From: Molanna angustata | Lineage: Eukaryota; Arthropoda; Insecta; Trichoptera; Molannidae | DNA: 64,000 nt | NCBI GenBank assembly: GCA_963576475.1 | Contig: OY754982.1 | Span: 10,876,546-10,940,545 of the forward strand | Direction: 5' to 3' | Shown here: positions 51,971 to 62,060 of the stretch, in pieces | Layout: every line of letters starts with the position of its first letter | Numbering within the stretch: the stretch's first letter is position 1 | The notes under the pieces: model-generated | What the model was told of the DNA's origin: nothing | The model's input: only the letters and a program-made list of their open reading frames with translations | Database searches by the model: none | Made by a program: the position numbers and the translations under genes

Positions 51971-53590
51971 TTATTTTTATAAAAAAACTTGAAATCCATA
52001 TTATCTTGAAAAAAATAGATACATAATAATTATAAATTGACGCCGTGTGTTCATGTCCTTTAAACACCCCCTAATTATAATAATAATCATCTGGAGGATG
52101 TCGCAACAAAAATCATGCTCTTTAATTGATATACAAATTATCAAAATGCACTTCATTCGATGGATTGTGGTGCCTTTGTGTATCGCCGGAAGAAGTAATC
52201 CACTAAGCCAATTGGCGATCAAGAGATTTCATCTGGGATTCATCACCATCATCCCCGCTCCTCACCGATTCTCATACTACTGTCAAAAACAATCCGCTGG
52301 CCCACTCGCGTTAGCGAAGTGCCTGCCCCTTTGTCGTGTTGAGTTTGGCGATTGGAACGGAACTCCTGCGCTCTGGGAGGATACAAAGCTAGCACTCCCA
52401 TCCAACCACTCTCCTCAAATAATATCCCGCGCCTAATCCTCATTACTCCCTCCCCAAAACCTCCTCCCATATATTATTAAGTCCAGGTGGAGGTGGCGAT
52501 ACACTCTATGTGCCCCCCTCTAAGGGGTCGAGGCGTGTCCCACGAGATCATAATCCTAAGCACACGAAAGTGCGGTGCGTGTATGTGATGATATAGTACA
52601 ATAATGACGAACGACAGACTGGTATGAATACTATGTGAATCGACTCTGTGAATGTATACGAATGAATCAAGAAATAATGCATGTCGGATAGTAAGAGTGA
52701 ATTTGCCCTGTAAAGTCAGTATGAATAATGATGAACTACTAACAAAGTATGGGTATGAACGTGTAAAATCAATACTAACATTCTCTCTCATTTTCTCGCC
52801 CTGTAGAGGGGGACACTGAAGGACCTAAATTTGCGGCGGGGTTTGTTGGAGGGATTCCATCTGGTGAACTCTGAGCCCGCTCGCGTAAAAAGATTTGCAA
52901 GAAGAGAGGGTAAAGAGGCGCTATGCGCCTGAAATACTCGGGTCAGGGTGGGTGTCCTTCAATGTACCTACCTACTGTAGGATTCTGGGCAACAGGTCGG
53001 AGCCCCCTTCAATTCTTACCTATGGAAGAGCAGGGCAGACGCCTTAATGTCTCGCTCGACGGTGACTCATCAAACGTGGCGATGAGTAAGTCTGCATCAT
53101 CGGGCGATGGAAATCGAAGAACTGAAAGTACTGTATGGTGGTGTACCTGAAATTCGCCAACATGAGTGCTAAGGGGTGGAGGAGCCCCCCGTGATGATTG
53201 ATGAGACAGGTGCAGCCGACACTGCGCCTGGTGTGGAAATCGAAGAACTGAAAGTACTACAGGCGTGGCGAAGGCTCCCTGTGGCAGTCTGTTGTTCGTG
53301 GAGCTGTCGGGAGGGTAACCCTCGCCATGATTGAAGGGCTTTCACGAGTGTGGTTGGACTCTTAGTGGCAGTGGTATGAAATATGCATGGTGGTAGTTCT
53401 TGTTTTCGTCCGACGAGCAGCCGCTCCGGGGATGAACAAGAACACTTAGTTCTATAACGTTCCCTATGGAGTGGGGTAGGTGACTGCGACTTTTCCTCTG
53501 TACCTACCTACTTCGCTATCTTTACCGCATAATTTTTCAATAACACAGGAGTTTACGAATATTTCAACACAGTTATTAACCACTTCAATC
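51971..53590. other. GC-richer unassigned patch
   Basis: From about 52180 to 53480 the sequence is visibly less AT-rich than its surroundings. A 24-base segment at 53109-53132 recurs exactly at 53235-53258 (GGAAATCGAAGAACTG is its first part). No long frame carries a recognisable motif. The style, with short directly repeated phrases, could be a LINE 5' UTR, but I have no coding region to support it. Confidence 0.4.
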
Positions 53591-53634
53591 GCTTCAACAC
53601 CATCACAAACGCACGCTCAAACTGCAGGAGAAAA

Positions 53635-53670
53635 ATGCCCTCTGCCCAAGAATATCCCAGCCTATTAAAG
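53635..53670 (+). other. possible short 5' coding exon with splice donor
   Basis: ATG at 53635 opens exactly 12 codons (MPSAQEYPSLLK), then AAAG/GTAAGTG, a near-consensus splice donor at 53671. The ATG context GAAAAATGCC is acceptable. No acceptor or following exon could be recognised, so this may be chance. Confidence 0.2.
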
Positions 53671-53674
53671 GTAA

Positions 53675-54600
53675 GTGCATTATTTCCTTTTGGCATATAC
53701 ATAATATACGAGGTGTTCATATTTATCGATCTGCAGTACATAAAAATATCAAATTATTGAACCAGCAATTCCACGCTAAATCACCGTTCAATTCCGTGAG
53801 AAATCAAATCAAAGACTAGCAAATTTAAATATTCCCATACCTACTTATTATGAATATGGACTTACTAAGGTGTAATATATTATGTATGTGTGATGTCTCT
53901 TCTAAAGCATAATTTTCTTAAAGTTTTGGTCGAGGCGACGCGACGCTGTAGAACCTCTGCGTATAATTATTGCGCTATGCTTTCGTCAAAATCTTTCAAA
54001 CTCACTCCATTTATTATATGAAAGACTTTGAACATAGACATTCGATATTAATTTGAATAATTACGCCATCTTGATTAAATCGAAGACCACTGCGGGGAGA
54101 AAGAGAAAACCTTGGAATATTAAAGTGTTGTACAATATGATATTTAAATCAGTCCTAGAATAAATTATAATTGAGACTTAACCCACTAAATTTTTTATCC
54201 TTTCAAATTATATTTTTTTATCTCTTAAATAGTCAAGGACCTGCTATCACCAGAACCTTGCTGAGTTTGTTATTATGCAGTGTACAAAATGGCACCTATA
54301 TAATATCTTGTTTAAGATGTATTTACTAGCATAAATAATAATAATACATTTATTATTATTTTTTCAAAAATAATAATAGTCATCTACAAAATATAACTCT
54401 ATAATGAGTAAGTGATTAAAATAAAAAATATAAACTTTAATTTTAAGTTCATTATAGTACCTACTATATATTTTAAGTTATATTGTGCATACATAATATT
54501 TTATTGTATTTGTAAGAAAGGATTTATAATAAATAAATAAATAAACATTTATTTAACATATTGAAAGAAAAACTTATAAAAACAATACACCACAGAGATA
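53675..54600. other. AT-rich stretch, no gene seen
   Basis: No coding frame or repeat recognised. Confidence 0.3.
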
Positions 54601-54692
54601 ACTGCTAGCCCTAGAACAGGTATACCTAGTTGGGCAGCATCTATTTTTATGACATTTTTTAAATTGTATGATAAATAAATAAATAAATAAAA
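54601..54692 (+). mobile_element. LINE 3' end with stem-loop
   Basis: TGCT and GCCC (54603-54611) pair with GGGC and AGCA (54632-54639) around TAGAACAGGTATACCTAGT, then about 30 bases and (AAATAAAT)n. It is the closest relative of 27001-27092. Confidence 0.7.
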
Positions 54693-54774
54693 TAAAAAAA
54701 ACTCAGTATTTATATAATAACAAACAAAAAATATGGGTCATTTTTTTTAATTATAAAAAACAAAATATATTAAA

Positions 54775-54812
54775 GATAACTGCTTCACTAGACAGAGTCT
54801 GTAACACTAATA
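54775..54812 (-). mobile_element. LINE 3' end, truncated within the stem-loop
   Basis: The minus strand has ACAGACTCTGTCTAGTGAAG and CAGTTATC, identical to 15261-15290, but the upstream arm is absent, as expected of a 5'-truncated insertion. Confidence 0.5.
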
Positions 54813-55429
54813 AATAACCATTCCATCTTCGAAATAAGCAAACCCAGGACTAAAGTAACCAAAGACGTTATGAAATATGTTTGCACTGCGGTAGGTACCT
54901 ACATCTATCGTTTTAATTACTTCTGGAAGGTGGAACTCGAGCAGGTAACTGTGAAATATATAGAAGATAGGGCGGAGTAGGAAGAGCATTGAAATCAATT
55001 AAGAAATTGGAAATTATTTATTTTACTTGAAGGGGGGAGGACGAGTCATTCGGAAGTCATGATGAAATAGAAATTAGGTTGAAGTTATATTTGTATAAGA
55101 ACGTTTTACTGTTCAAATTTAAATATTCGGAAAGCAGTTTCAATTGTGTACTTTTAATTTATATTCAGATGACAGGGAACGTCACTTGATTTATGAAAAA
55201 GGGAATGGAATCGCTCATTAATTTAGGTATTTATACATTTTCGAAAATAAGAACAACTATTGTTCTAATAAGGAAATAATCTTTTAACGAAAATTATCCA
55301 CCCGTTCTACCTACTTCTGAAAACATGATGAAGATCTTGTTTTTCTTCTGTATTGTTTTGTTTAAAAAAAGAATTAATTTGTTATTGAAACAACTACACA
55401 TTATCTAACTGAAACTGCTTGAGAACTGA
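54813..55429. other. AT-rich stretch, no gene seen
   Basis: No coding frame or repeat recognised. Confidence 0.3.
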
Positions 55430-55475
55430 AACGAAATCAGTCCAGCGCGCTAACCGCTCTGATACCACCCATATC
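55430..55475 (-). mobile_element. SINE family A fragment
   Basis: On the minus strand GGTATCAGAGCGGTTAGCGC matches the A-box region of the family; the B-box region is deleted. Confidence 0.6.
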
Positions 55476-55495
55476 AATGGACTTAATGTACATAT

Positions 55496-55507
55496 TAATA
55501 AATAAAA

Positions 55508-55538
<31 letters not shown>

Positions 55539-55740
55539 GAAAATAAATAAATAAATACTTAAATAAATAAATAAAAAAATAAATAATAAAATAAATAAAT
55601 AAATAAATAAATAAACAAACAAACAAATAAATAAATAATTAAAATAAATAAATAAATAAGATTTAAATAAATAAATAAATAGATAAAAAATAAATAGATA
55701 ATAAATAAACAAACAAAGAAATAAATTAATACATAAATAA
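55496..55740. repeat. (AAAT)n microsatellite, interrupted
   Basis: About 240 bases of AAATAAAT with scattered changes (CAAA, AGAT). It directly follows the SINE A fragment and may have grown from its tail. Confidence 0.95.
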
Positions 55741-55987
55741 TTGGCTAATATTATGATCCGTGGAGCTTTGACAGTTGATGGGTATGATAGGTGCAGAAAA
55801 TTGCTGCCCACACGCGTCAGTAATAGATATAGCGTCATTGTTTTATATAATCTACAGAATATTTTACGTGCTTTTGATCTATGTATAATATTTATCGTGA
55901 TAGTTTTGACAAAATGTTATTTATGCATAATAAAAAGGACAATTTTTTTTTTTTTCAAATGTTTACCAACAAAAAGAAGGATTACCA

Positions 55988-57112
55988 ATGGGAGCCCGTA
56001 CAAGTCCACTTATAGCCGACATTTTTGTAGATTTCTTAGAAAATAAAATATTTGGATCAAATTCGGTTTTATTGAAATATATATTTTTATGGAAGAGATA
56101 CGTGGACGATATATTTTGCATTTTTACCGGTACTGATCGACAATTAAAGCTGCTCTTAAATTTTATCAACTCGTTTCACCCTAAGATTCAGTTCACATTG
56201 GAAATAGAAAAGGAAAAAACACTTAATTTTTTAGATTTAAAATTGACAATAGTAAATAATAAAATTGAATTTGATATATATCGTAAACCGACCTATACAG
56301 ATACAACTATCCACAATACATCCAACCATCCAGCATCCCATAAACATTCCGCTTATCATTCCATGGTCCATAGATTACTAAATATACCACTATCATCAAA
56401 TAATTTTAATAAAGAACTAAATACAATAAAACAGATTGCATACAATAATGGTTATAACAGTAAATTGATAGACTCTATTTTAAATAAAAAAATAAAAAAT
56501 ATTAACGGCAATAGATACCTACATAGTTATAATACAAATATCAAAAAAGATGAATATAGATGGAGACGCATATTGTTTGTTAATAATTTATCCCAATTAG
56601 TCTCAAATTTCTTACCAAAAGACATAAGACCGGCATTTTACACTGACAATAATATTGGAAAAAGTTTAATGAATTCCAAAGATAAAGATAATAAAATGGA
56701 AAACTCCGGCGTATACCAACTGACATGTGGAGACTGCTCTGCAGTCTACATAGGAAAAATAGGACGGAAATTTGAGACTAGAGTAAAAGAACATATTAGA
56801 TGTATAAACAATGATAATTTTTCGGAATTCGCAGAACACTTAATACTTAATGATCATCAATTTAATATGCAATCGGGAACAAAAATTTTACACTTCAACA
56901 AAGTAGGTCTCCGTCTTGATAATTTAGAGTCGCTAGAAATTAAAAAGTGTATTAATTCAAAACAGAACATAATAAACAATCAGTTAAATTTATCTTTCAG
57001 TCCATTATTAAATATGTTTCCTTTTACTTCTAATCCTTCAGCCAATCGGACCCACCCTGCACAAGACCCAACCCTAAGTACCCTCACCCTACCTCTACCT
57101 CCGCCCCCATAG
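55988..57112 (+). CDS. Penelope-like reverse transcriptase and GIY-YIG endonuclease, partial
   Basis: 374 residues from an internal ATG; the real protein began further upstream, since GLPMG (motif B) straddles this ATG. MGARTSPLIADIF and YVDD (38-41, catalytic aspartates) are reverse-transcriptase motifs B and C, and FLDLKL (about 75) follows. FDIYRKPTYTDTTIHNTSNH (about 95-115) is typical of the family. A basic linker leads to the GIY-YIG domain at about 240-300: GVYQLTC, CSAVYIGKIGRKFETRVKEH. Motifs before GLPMG, including the first catalytic aspartate, are missing, so it cannot be a working polymerase. The tail is proline-rich (LPLPPPP). The nuclease would cut target DNA during insertion. 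Confidence 0.9.
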   Translation: MGARTSPLIADIFVDFLENKIFGSNSVLLKYIFLWKRYVDDIFCIFTGTDRQLKLLLNFINSFHPKIQFTLEIEKEKTLNFLDLKLTIVNNKIEFDIYRKPTYTDTTIHNTSNHPASHKHSAYHSMVHRLLNIPLSSNNFNKELNTIKQIAYNNGYNSKLIDSILNKKIKNINGNRYLHSYNTNIKKDEYRWRRILFVNNLSQLVSNFLPKDIRPAFYTDNNIGKSLMNSKDKDNKMENSGVYQLTCGDCSAVYIGKIGRKFETRVKEHIRCINNDNFSEFAEHLILNDHQFNMQSGTKILHFNKVGLRLDNLESLEIKKCINSKQNIINNQLNLSFSPLLNMFPFTSNPSANRTHPAQDPTLSTLTLPLPPPP

Positions 57113-57146
57113 ATTTCTTGTAAGCACGTCGTCACATTCTGTTTCA

Positions 57147-57205
57147 GTTGAAAGTTAGCCTGATGAGGGAACGGTTAGTTCCGAAACCGGTCGCATCGTT
57201 TCAAC
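57147..57205 (+). ncRNA. hammerhead ribozyme motif of the Penelope-like element
   Basis: Stem I: GTTGAAA (57147-57153) with TTTCAAC (57199-57205), an internal loop, and GC/GC next to the core. Core: CTGATGA (57160-57166). Stem II: GG, one bulged G, AAC with GTTCC and loop GGTTA. Then GAAA (57183-57186). Stem III: AC/GU closing on CG, or ACCGGT self-pairing in a dimer. The cleavage triplet GTC ends at 57192. Short stem III hammerheads are known in Penelope-like elements. Cleavage activity is not shown. Confidence 0.85.
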
Positions 57206-57240
57206 CAAAAAACGTGGTTAATACAAAGTTATATCTTTAA

Positions 57241-57734
57241 AATTAAATTTAAAAGGACAAATAACTAAAACGAAAGAAATTCAAGCTTTATCAGATTTGC
57301 ATAAATGCATAACAGCATTAATTGCGTCAACATTCAGTTCCGACGAGACTGTTCTGGATCGAACGAAGAAGGAGCTTTTAATGGGAGAAAGAAATTGTTC
57401 AATAAGCTCCGCGAGAAAGCTCATTATACTAAAGAGTACTGTACACAATACACGCCAGAGTACAACGTAATATTTGGTATATTAAACTGTTGCTGGTGCA
57501 TACACTGTCTGAACTATAAGAAACTAATCGTCGTTTTATTAAGTCTATTAAAGAAGCTTTTTCTCCTAAAGTTGTCTTCGCGCAAACACAGTTTATATTT
57601 TAATACTTTAAGTTTATATTAGTTGTTTTCTTGTGTTTTAAATTAAAAATTGCTTTGCTTTAAATAAAATTGTCATTTATTTTACTAAGGATGATTAAAA
57701 AATTAAAAACTTTGTTTTAAAATCATCATTATTC
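57241..57734. other. stretch without a recognised gene
   Basis: A 105-codon plus frame at 57305-57622 contains no recognised domain; its cysteine-rich middle (ILNCCWCIHCLNYKK) is curious but unsupported. Confidence 0.3.
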
Positions 57735-57949
57735 ATTAGGGTCAATATGAGAACCGAGCACCATACTCCTCTATTTTTGCACACATTCCTGGATTACTTT
57801 ACATCCATGCATCGTCTCATACATGCTCGTCGATTGTTCAAGAAACTTATGTTTCCTTTTTTCAAAATATCATTCACATAGTCATGCCATCCCTTTCTGG
57901 GGTGGCCTCTGCTATTCACTCCATCTCTCACACATAAATATATTTATTT
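57735..57949 (-). mobile_element. LINE remnant, family H tail
   Basis: The minus strand encodes NSRGHPRKGWHDYVNDILKK, then LNNRRACMRRCMDVK, stop, and NVCKNRGVW. GRPRK.W.DYV and NNRR.CM are the order seen in the copies at 61775-62060 and, in part, 4262-4400. It is a LINE ORF2 carboxy end with one stop. Confidence 0.65.
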
Positions 57950-58015
57950 ATATAACGGTTTATTTATAACTTCTTGTACTTCGGCAATTTCTTCCAACCA
58001 ACGAGAGTTAATATT
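57950..58015 (-). mobile_element. LINE 3' end of the TTGGAAGAAATT type
   Basis: On the minus strand: TTGGTTGGAAGAAATTGCC, then a short UTR and an (AAAT)n tail; the partner arm GGCAAT is not preserved. Confidence 0.5.
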
Positions 58016-58413
58016 AAAATACATTACAATGTGCACTTTCATAATAAGGTTATTACGTCAGTGAAAAAAATATTAATAATGATCATAAATATAACAACAG
58101 TTCAATGAAATATTAATGAAAGGAAAACAAAAGTATAAAGAGAGGAATAGGAGAGGAAGAAGAAATCAGGTATAGATCAGATATTTTTCTTGAGCCTTTT
58201 TTGAATATGTTTGATGAGATAGGTTATGATATATGTAATAGGTTATGATTGACAACATCATATTTATTTTTAATTTACCTATTTTACATACTTAGTTTCT
58301 CGAGCAATCAAAAAGTAGGTACGAACTATGGCGAATAACGTATGTACACCCAAAAACGATTGTAACACTTTGGGCAATGATAATAGCATTTACTAAATCC
58401 AGACTGACACGAA
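58016..58413. other. AT-rich stretch, no gene seen
   Basis: No coding frame or repeat recognised. Confidence 0.3.
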
Positions 58414-58620
58414 TTAAACCCGAAGATCTGGGGGGTGTCTTTTCCAGCCGGCGAAATCAAAACCCTCGTGATTACCCATATCATGGATATAATTATCATA
58501 TGGAGTTCTATGACATCTAAAGATATTATAGAACTTCATATAATAATTATATCCATGATATGGGTAATCATGAGGGTTTTGATTTCGTCGATTGGACTAG
58601 ACTTGCCCCCCAGGTGTTAA
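58414..58620. mobile_element. foldback MITE, possibly piggyBac-like
   Basis: About 90-base arms form an almost complete palindrome: the inner 65 bases (GAAATCAAAACCCTC onward) match with about six differences, and the outer part (CTGGGGGG) matches more loosely. TTAA is at both ends (58414-58417 and 58617-58620), with ACCC and CACC as the next bases inward. TTAA is the piggyBac target site. There is no coding capacity. Confidence 0.65.
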
Positions 58621-58720
58621 ATACCAAGCAAACTGAGCCATGATGGCCAGAATAACGTTGTTTTTTTACGATGATTCAAAAAGCCATCATCATTTGATTA
58701 AAATAAACATTTTTTTTTTG

Positions 58721-58862
58721 CTTTCGCGCCTCTGTTGGATATCTGATCAGAATCTTTATTTTTGATTTTTGTGTTTTCAGTCTGGATTTGTGAAACGATT
58801 AACATCATGATACTCCAGAATGTAGCAACTTGTTATTAGATGCGTGTTGAATTATATATAAC
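58721..58862 (+). mobile_element. SINE family B, decayed copy
   Basis: CGCCTCTGTTGGATATCTG (worn A-box region), the B box lost, then TTTTCAGTCTGGATTTGTG, ACTCCAGAATGTAGCAACTT and TTATTAGATGCGTGTTGAAT. Confidence 0.75.
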
Positions 58863-59564
58863 CAGTAAGTAAACGAGAAGCTATACAAAATAAAATATAC
58901 AGTTTGACAAGCCGTGCTGAAAGTTTAAAACAAACATCGACTTGAAATAATTGTTTTGTTCACATAATTCAGTAAAGGTTTCAAGACATTTCCATTAATA
59001 ATCAAGACGTGAGAGGCGGAAAGGTTTCTTTTATTTTTTATTCTTTTTTCATTCTCTAAAAACCTCTGACTTCTTAAAACAACATACATTTACACTTACT
59101 TTCAAAAGGTTTTAAAATCTTATTTTTCTTTTTATATTTGCTATTTTTGAGTTCAAACATAATTTAAGCATAAATAAGTCATTTTTTTCACAAGCAAATC
59201 TCTTCTGCAAACAAAATAATCAATTGGATAAAAATAAAATTATATTCCTACCTAATAAAAAAAGAAACGAAAATTATATCTTCTCACATTTATTTACTTC
59301 ATATTTATCATAATATTATGTAAGTAAGACTTGGATTTAGCAGAAGCCTCATAAAAAGAGATGAAATAAAATCGCAAAAAAAAATTGTATGAAGTGTATT
59401 ACTACAACTTACTTTTAATTATATATTTTTTCGTTAAGAAAAATTACAAGTTCGAAGTTTTTTTAATAGCAAAAATAGTAGGTACTTAATTAAGAATTTA
59501 AAAAAGTAAAAATCAATTCATTTTCAAATTATGTTTTGATTGAAGTAAAAATCTACGTCATAGA
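58863..59564. other. AT-rich stretch, no gene seen
   Basis: No coding frame or repeat recognised. Confidence 0.3.
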
Positions 59565-59852
59565 TTTAAGAAGTTTTTCAAGTACCTGGGCGCTGAAATA
59601 TCGAGCAGCAGTGACCTTTACGAAGAAGTCAGGGAACAAACGAACAAGGCTGCCGTTGTAGCGGGGTGCTTGCGAACTATTGTATAGAGAAGCCAACACA
59701 TGTTGAAAGAAAGCAAAATGAAGATGTATAAGACCTGCGTAAGGCCAATAATGACATACGGCATCGAAACCAGAGCCGACACCACGAGAACAAAGAGTCT
59801 CTTGCGAACCACCGAGATGAAAACTCTCCGCCCCATTCCATCAAATCAAAGT
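59565..59852 (+). mobile_element. LINE reverse-transcriptase remnant, post-core region
   Basis: The plus strand encodes KFFKYLGAEISSSSDLYEEV, REQTNKAAVVAGCLRTIV, stop, then KMKMYKTCVRPIMTYGIETR and LLRTTEMKTLRPI. This is the region after the catalytic core (F.YLG, CLR..VWRN, Y...VRP.MTY..ETRA.T.KT..LL...EMK.LR). One stop interrupts it. It ends at the nested SINE A insertions. Confidence 0.8.
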
Positions 59853-60157
59853 GAATGTTTTGAGTACATGTACATCTTCCTATATTCCCTAAATTAAGCA
59901 TAATTTAATTATTTTTTTTTCATTTTATTTTAATAAAAAATGAATATGTCCTTGTTCAACAAGAACATATACATCTTCCTACGTTCCCTAAAATAAGCAT
60001 AAATGCTTGTGCTATAGGTGAACAAAATCGGTCGAGGCAGGATTCGAACTCGCGACCACTGGATTACTAACCCAGCGCACTAACCGCTCTGCCATCGACC
60101 CATCTAAATGCTAGTGCTATATTTGAACGAAATCGGTCGAGGCAGGATTCGAGCTCT
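59853..60157 (-). mobile_element. SINE family A inserted in another SINE family A
   Basis: A complete copy (59908-60106; minus-strand GTCGATGGCAGAGCGGTTAG, GAGTTCGAATCCTGCC, TTTTTAT-rich tail) separates two halves of an older copy. The left half (59858-59900) has the body phrase GTACATGTACATCTTCC and the right half (60108-60157) the B-box phrase AGGATTCGAGCTC. Confidence 0.8.
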
Positions 60158-60479
60158 TTGTGATAGTTTTTTTTTTTCATTTCAAGTCAGGTTTGTTCTT
60201 AAAATCCAAAAAATCAACAAATTTAAGGTCTCCGATAATTTAATTGTATTAACCCTTTTTACCACACTCGATATTTGCCTTACTAACACGTAACTTCATA
60301 GTGCATTAGGCGGTTTTAATGAAACATATTTTCACTAATTAGATTTAGTGTTATATGCCCTCTTGTGCAATCTCCCTCTCTCTTAACCTCCTTATCGCCT
60401 ATCTCTCCCATACCTGATTGTGTGTTTGTGTGTGTATGTGAGTAAATTATTGACTGTTTTTATTTTAACAATCTTGTTA
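60158..60479. other. unassigned stretch
   Basis: No coding frame or repeat recognised. Confidence 0.3.
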
Positions 60480-61165
60480 TTATTAATCTTGTTCTAGCTT
60501 AACCCTTAAAATAAGGCATCGCTTATTATGGTCCATACTTCTAAATGGAGTTGAAACCTGGACCATTAATGAGATGCTTAACCGTTTGGAGGCCTTTGAA
60601 ATGTGACTGCATCGCCGCATGCTGAAAATTTCCTGAGTCAATAAAGTATCAAATGTTGGGGAACTCAGGACACCAAATGTCAAGCGCAAGCTGGTTGACA
60701 CAATTAAGCGACAAAGAATTCAATACTACTTCTCGGGCAACTAACAGGTACTATGTCAAATATTAATTTAACACGCACCCAATAACAAGTTGCCACATTC
60801 TGGAGACCTACAACAATTATCGTCTCACAGATCCAGACTGAAAACACAATTAAAAACTGTGTCTCCACCGGGAATCGAACACGGGACCTTTGGATCAGCA
60901 ATCAGATACCCAACCAACTGAGCCATTAAGGCCGACTTATAAAGAATATCATATTTAGGTCACGTCCTGCGAGGCAAAAAGAACAGGCTGCTCCAAGTGA
61001 TGATTATGGAGGGCAAAAGAGTGACGCCTCAAAATAGCAAGACGTCAGACGTCATGGCTCCACAACATTTGAGAGTGGACCCATATCAAAGAAGTCGGCG
61101 AATTGTGTCGAACGCCGGCGGATTAAGATGCCTTCTTAGCTGTGATCACCGACGTCGAGGGGACC
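60480..61165 (+). mobile_element. RTE-like LINE remnant, split by a SINE
   Basis: The plus strand encodes KIRHRLLWSILLNGVETWTI, NRLEAFEM, stop, LHRRMLKIS, then TIKRQRIQY before the SINE at 60721. After it come LGHVLRGKKNRLLQVMIMEG and KRVTP. These are consecutive parts of the RTE/BovB-type ORF2 end (LLYGVETWT, LEAFE.W.YRR.L.I, IKRRK..YLGH..R). The GDGT-like end is represented by TEEVG/RRRGDLI near 61150. Stops show it is dead. Confidence 0.8.
60721..60940 (-). mobile_element. SINE family B inserted in the RTE remnant
   Basis: Minus-strand GTCGGCCTTAATGGCTCAGT (A box), GTGTTCGATTCCCGG (B box), GGAGACACAG and CAACTTGTTATTGGGTGCGT. The RTE codons for RIQY are present before it (AAAGAATTCAATAC) and again, slightly changed, after it (AAAGAATATCATAT), which is a worn target duplication of about 14 bases. 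Confidence 0.88.
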
Positions 61166-61774
61166 TGATATGACACAAAGAAGAAAAGTTCTTATAGATG
61201 GAATGCTTATTTTTGGCTCTCTAATCATATCATGTCTAAAATGGAAATGAAGTGGTGGCTTAAATAAAATAAAATTAAATAAAAAAAATGTCCATTCTAA
61301 AAAAAAGTTAGAACGTTTTCAAAGATCCTCTGCGAAACATAATGTCCAAAGAGTCTTGCACTTTCCATGTTTTACGCCGCATAACATGACGAACAATGGG
61401 GTATATGTTTTGGGGAACTGTGACCAGAGACGGCCGAGTCGAGGCATTTCTTGCTAACACACATGCTAACATACCACAGGGTTTTAAGAAACCTTAAAAT
61501 ATTGCTCGGCCGAGTAATGCGACATGCCTCAGACGCTAAGGAGGCTAGGCTCCTTAATCTGTTGGAACAACTTAATCCACTTTTGTTCTGATAACAAACC
61601 GCCTTAAGTGCTCCCGCGTCGCACATCAAACTTTGCCACTTCATTTTCGACATTAAAAAGTAAATAAAAACACGCATAAATCAACTCTTAAACTTGTTTT
61701 AATTGAAAACATACATTCCATCACACCATGTCCCTCGCGGGGCAGGCAGAGTGATCTGGACGTTACGTTTTTCA
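61166..61774. other. stretch without a recognised gene
   Basis: A minus frame of 101 codons at 61372-61677 covers a less AT-rich patch (61320-61640). I do not recognise the product on either strand; it may be another worn LINE piece. Confidence 0.35.
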
Positions 61775-62060
61775 ATTTTGACACACATCCAATCCCTCGA
61801 CAATATTCATACATGTTCGTCTGTTGTTCAGGCTTTCAGGATGCCGTCCACGTAGTCACGTCATCCTTTTCTTGGGTGACCCCAGCATTAGTCAGCTTTC
61901 GTATATTTTCTTGACAGGCCTCCTTAATTCATTATTCCCAAGTGGCTAAACAATCTCAATGTATTAACTTTTATTCATTCTATTAATTACATATTTCTTC
62001 ATCTTATATCCCTTCCTTGTGTCCTCATTTATTACGCAGTCATACATCATCTCATTACAA
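61775..62060 (-). mobile_element. LINE remnant, family H tail
   Basis: The minus strand encodes GHPRKG, stop, RDYVDGILKA and, in another frame, LNNRRTCMNIVEGLDVCQN, then after a gap ACPARDMV. The order matches 57735-57949. Frame changes and stops make it a dead copy. Confidence 0.65.

Larger units (their letters stand above)
55945..57240 (+). mobile_element. Penelope-like element, 5'-truncated
   Basis: Reverse transcriptase and GIY-YIG endonuclease in one protein is the mark of endonuclease-bearing Penelope-like elements. The reading frame can be followed upstream of the first ATG to about 55945 (VYQQKEGLPMG), so the element has lost its 5' half. After the stop at 57112 the flank contains a hammerhead motif (57147-57205), as found in the long-terminal-repeat-like ends of these elements. 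No 5' copy of that end is present here. Confidence 0.88.

Noticed and set aside
55437..55838. A 133-codon membrane-protein-like frame
   Set aside because: Its phenylalanine/isoleucine/tyrosine run is the translation of the (AAAT)n microsatellite.
61372..61677. A 101-codon gene
   Set aside because: No recognised motif; the surrounding region is repeat debris, and the frame may be chance in a GC-richer patch.
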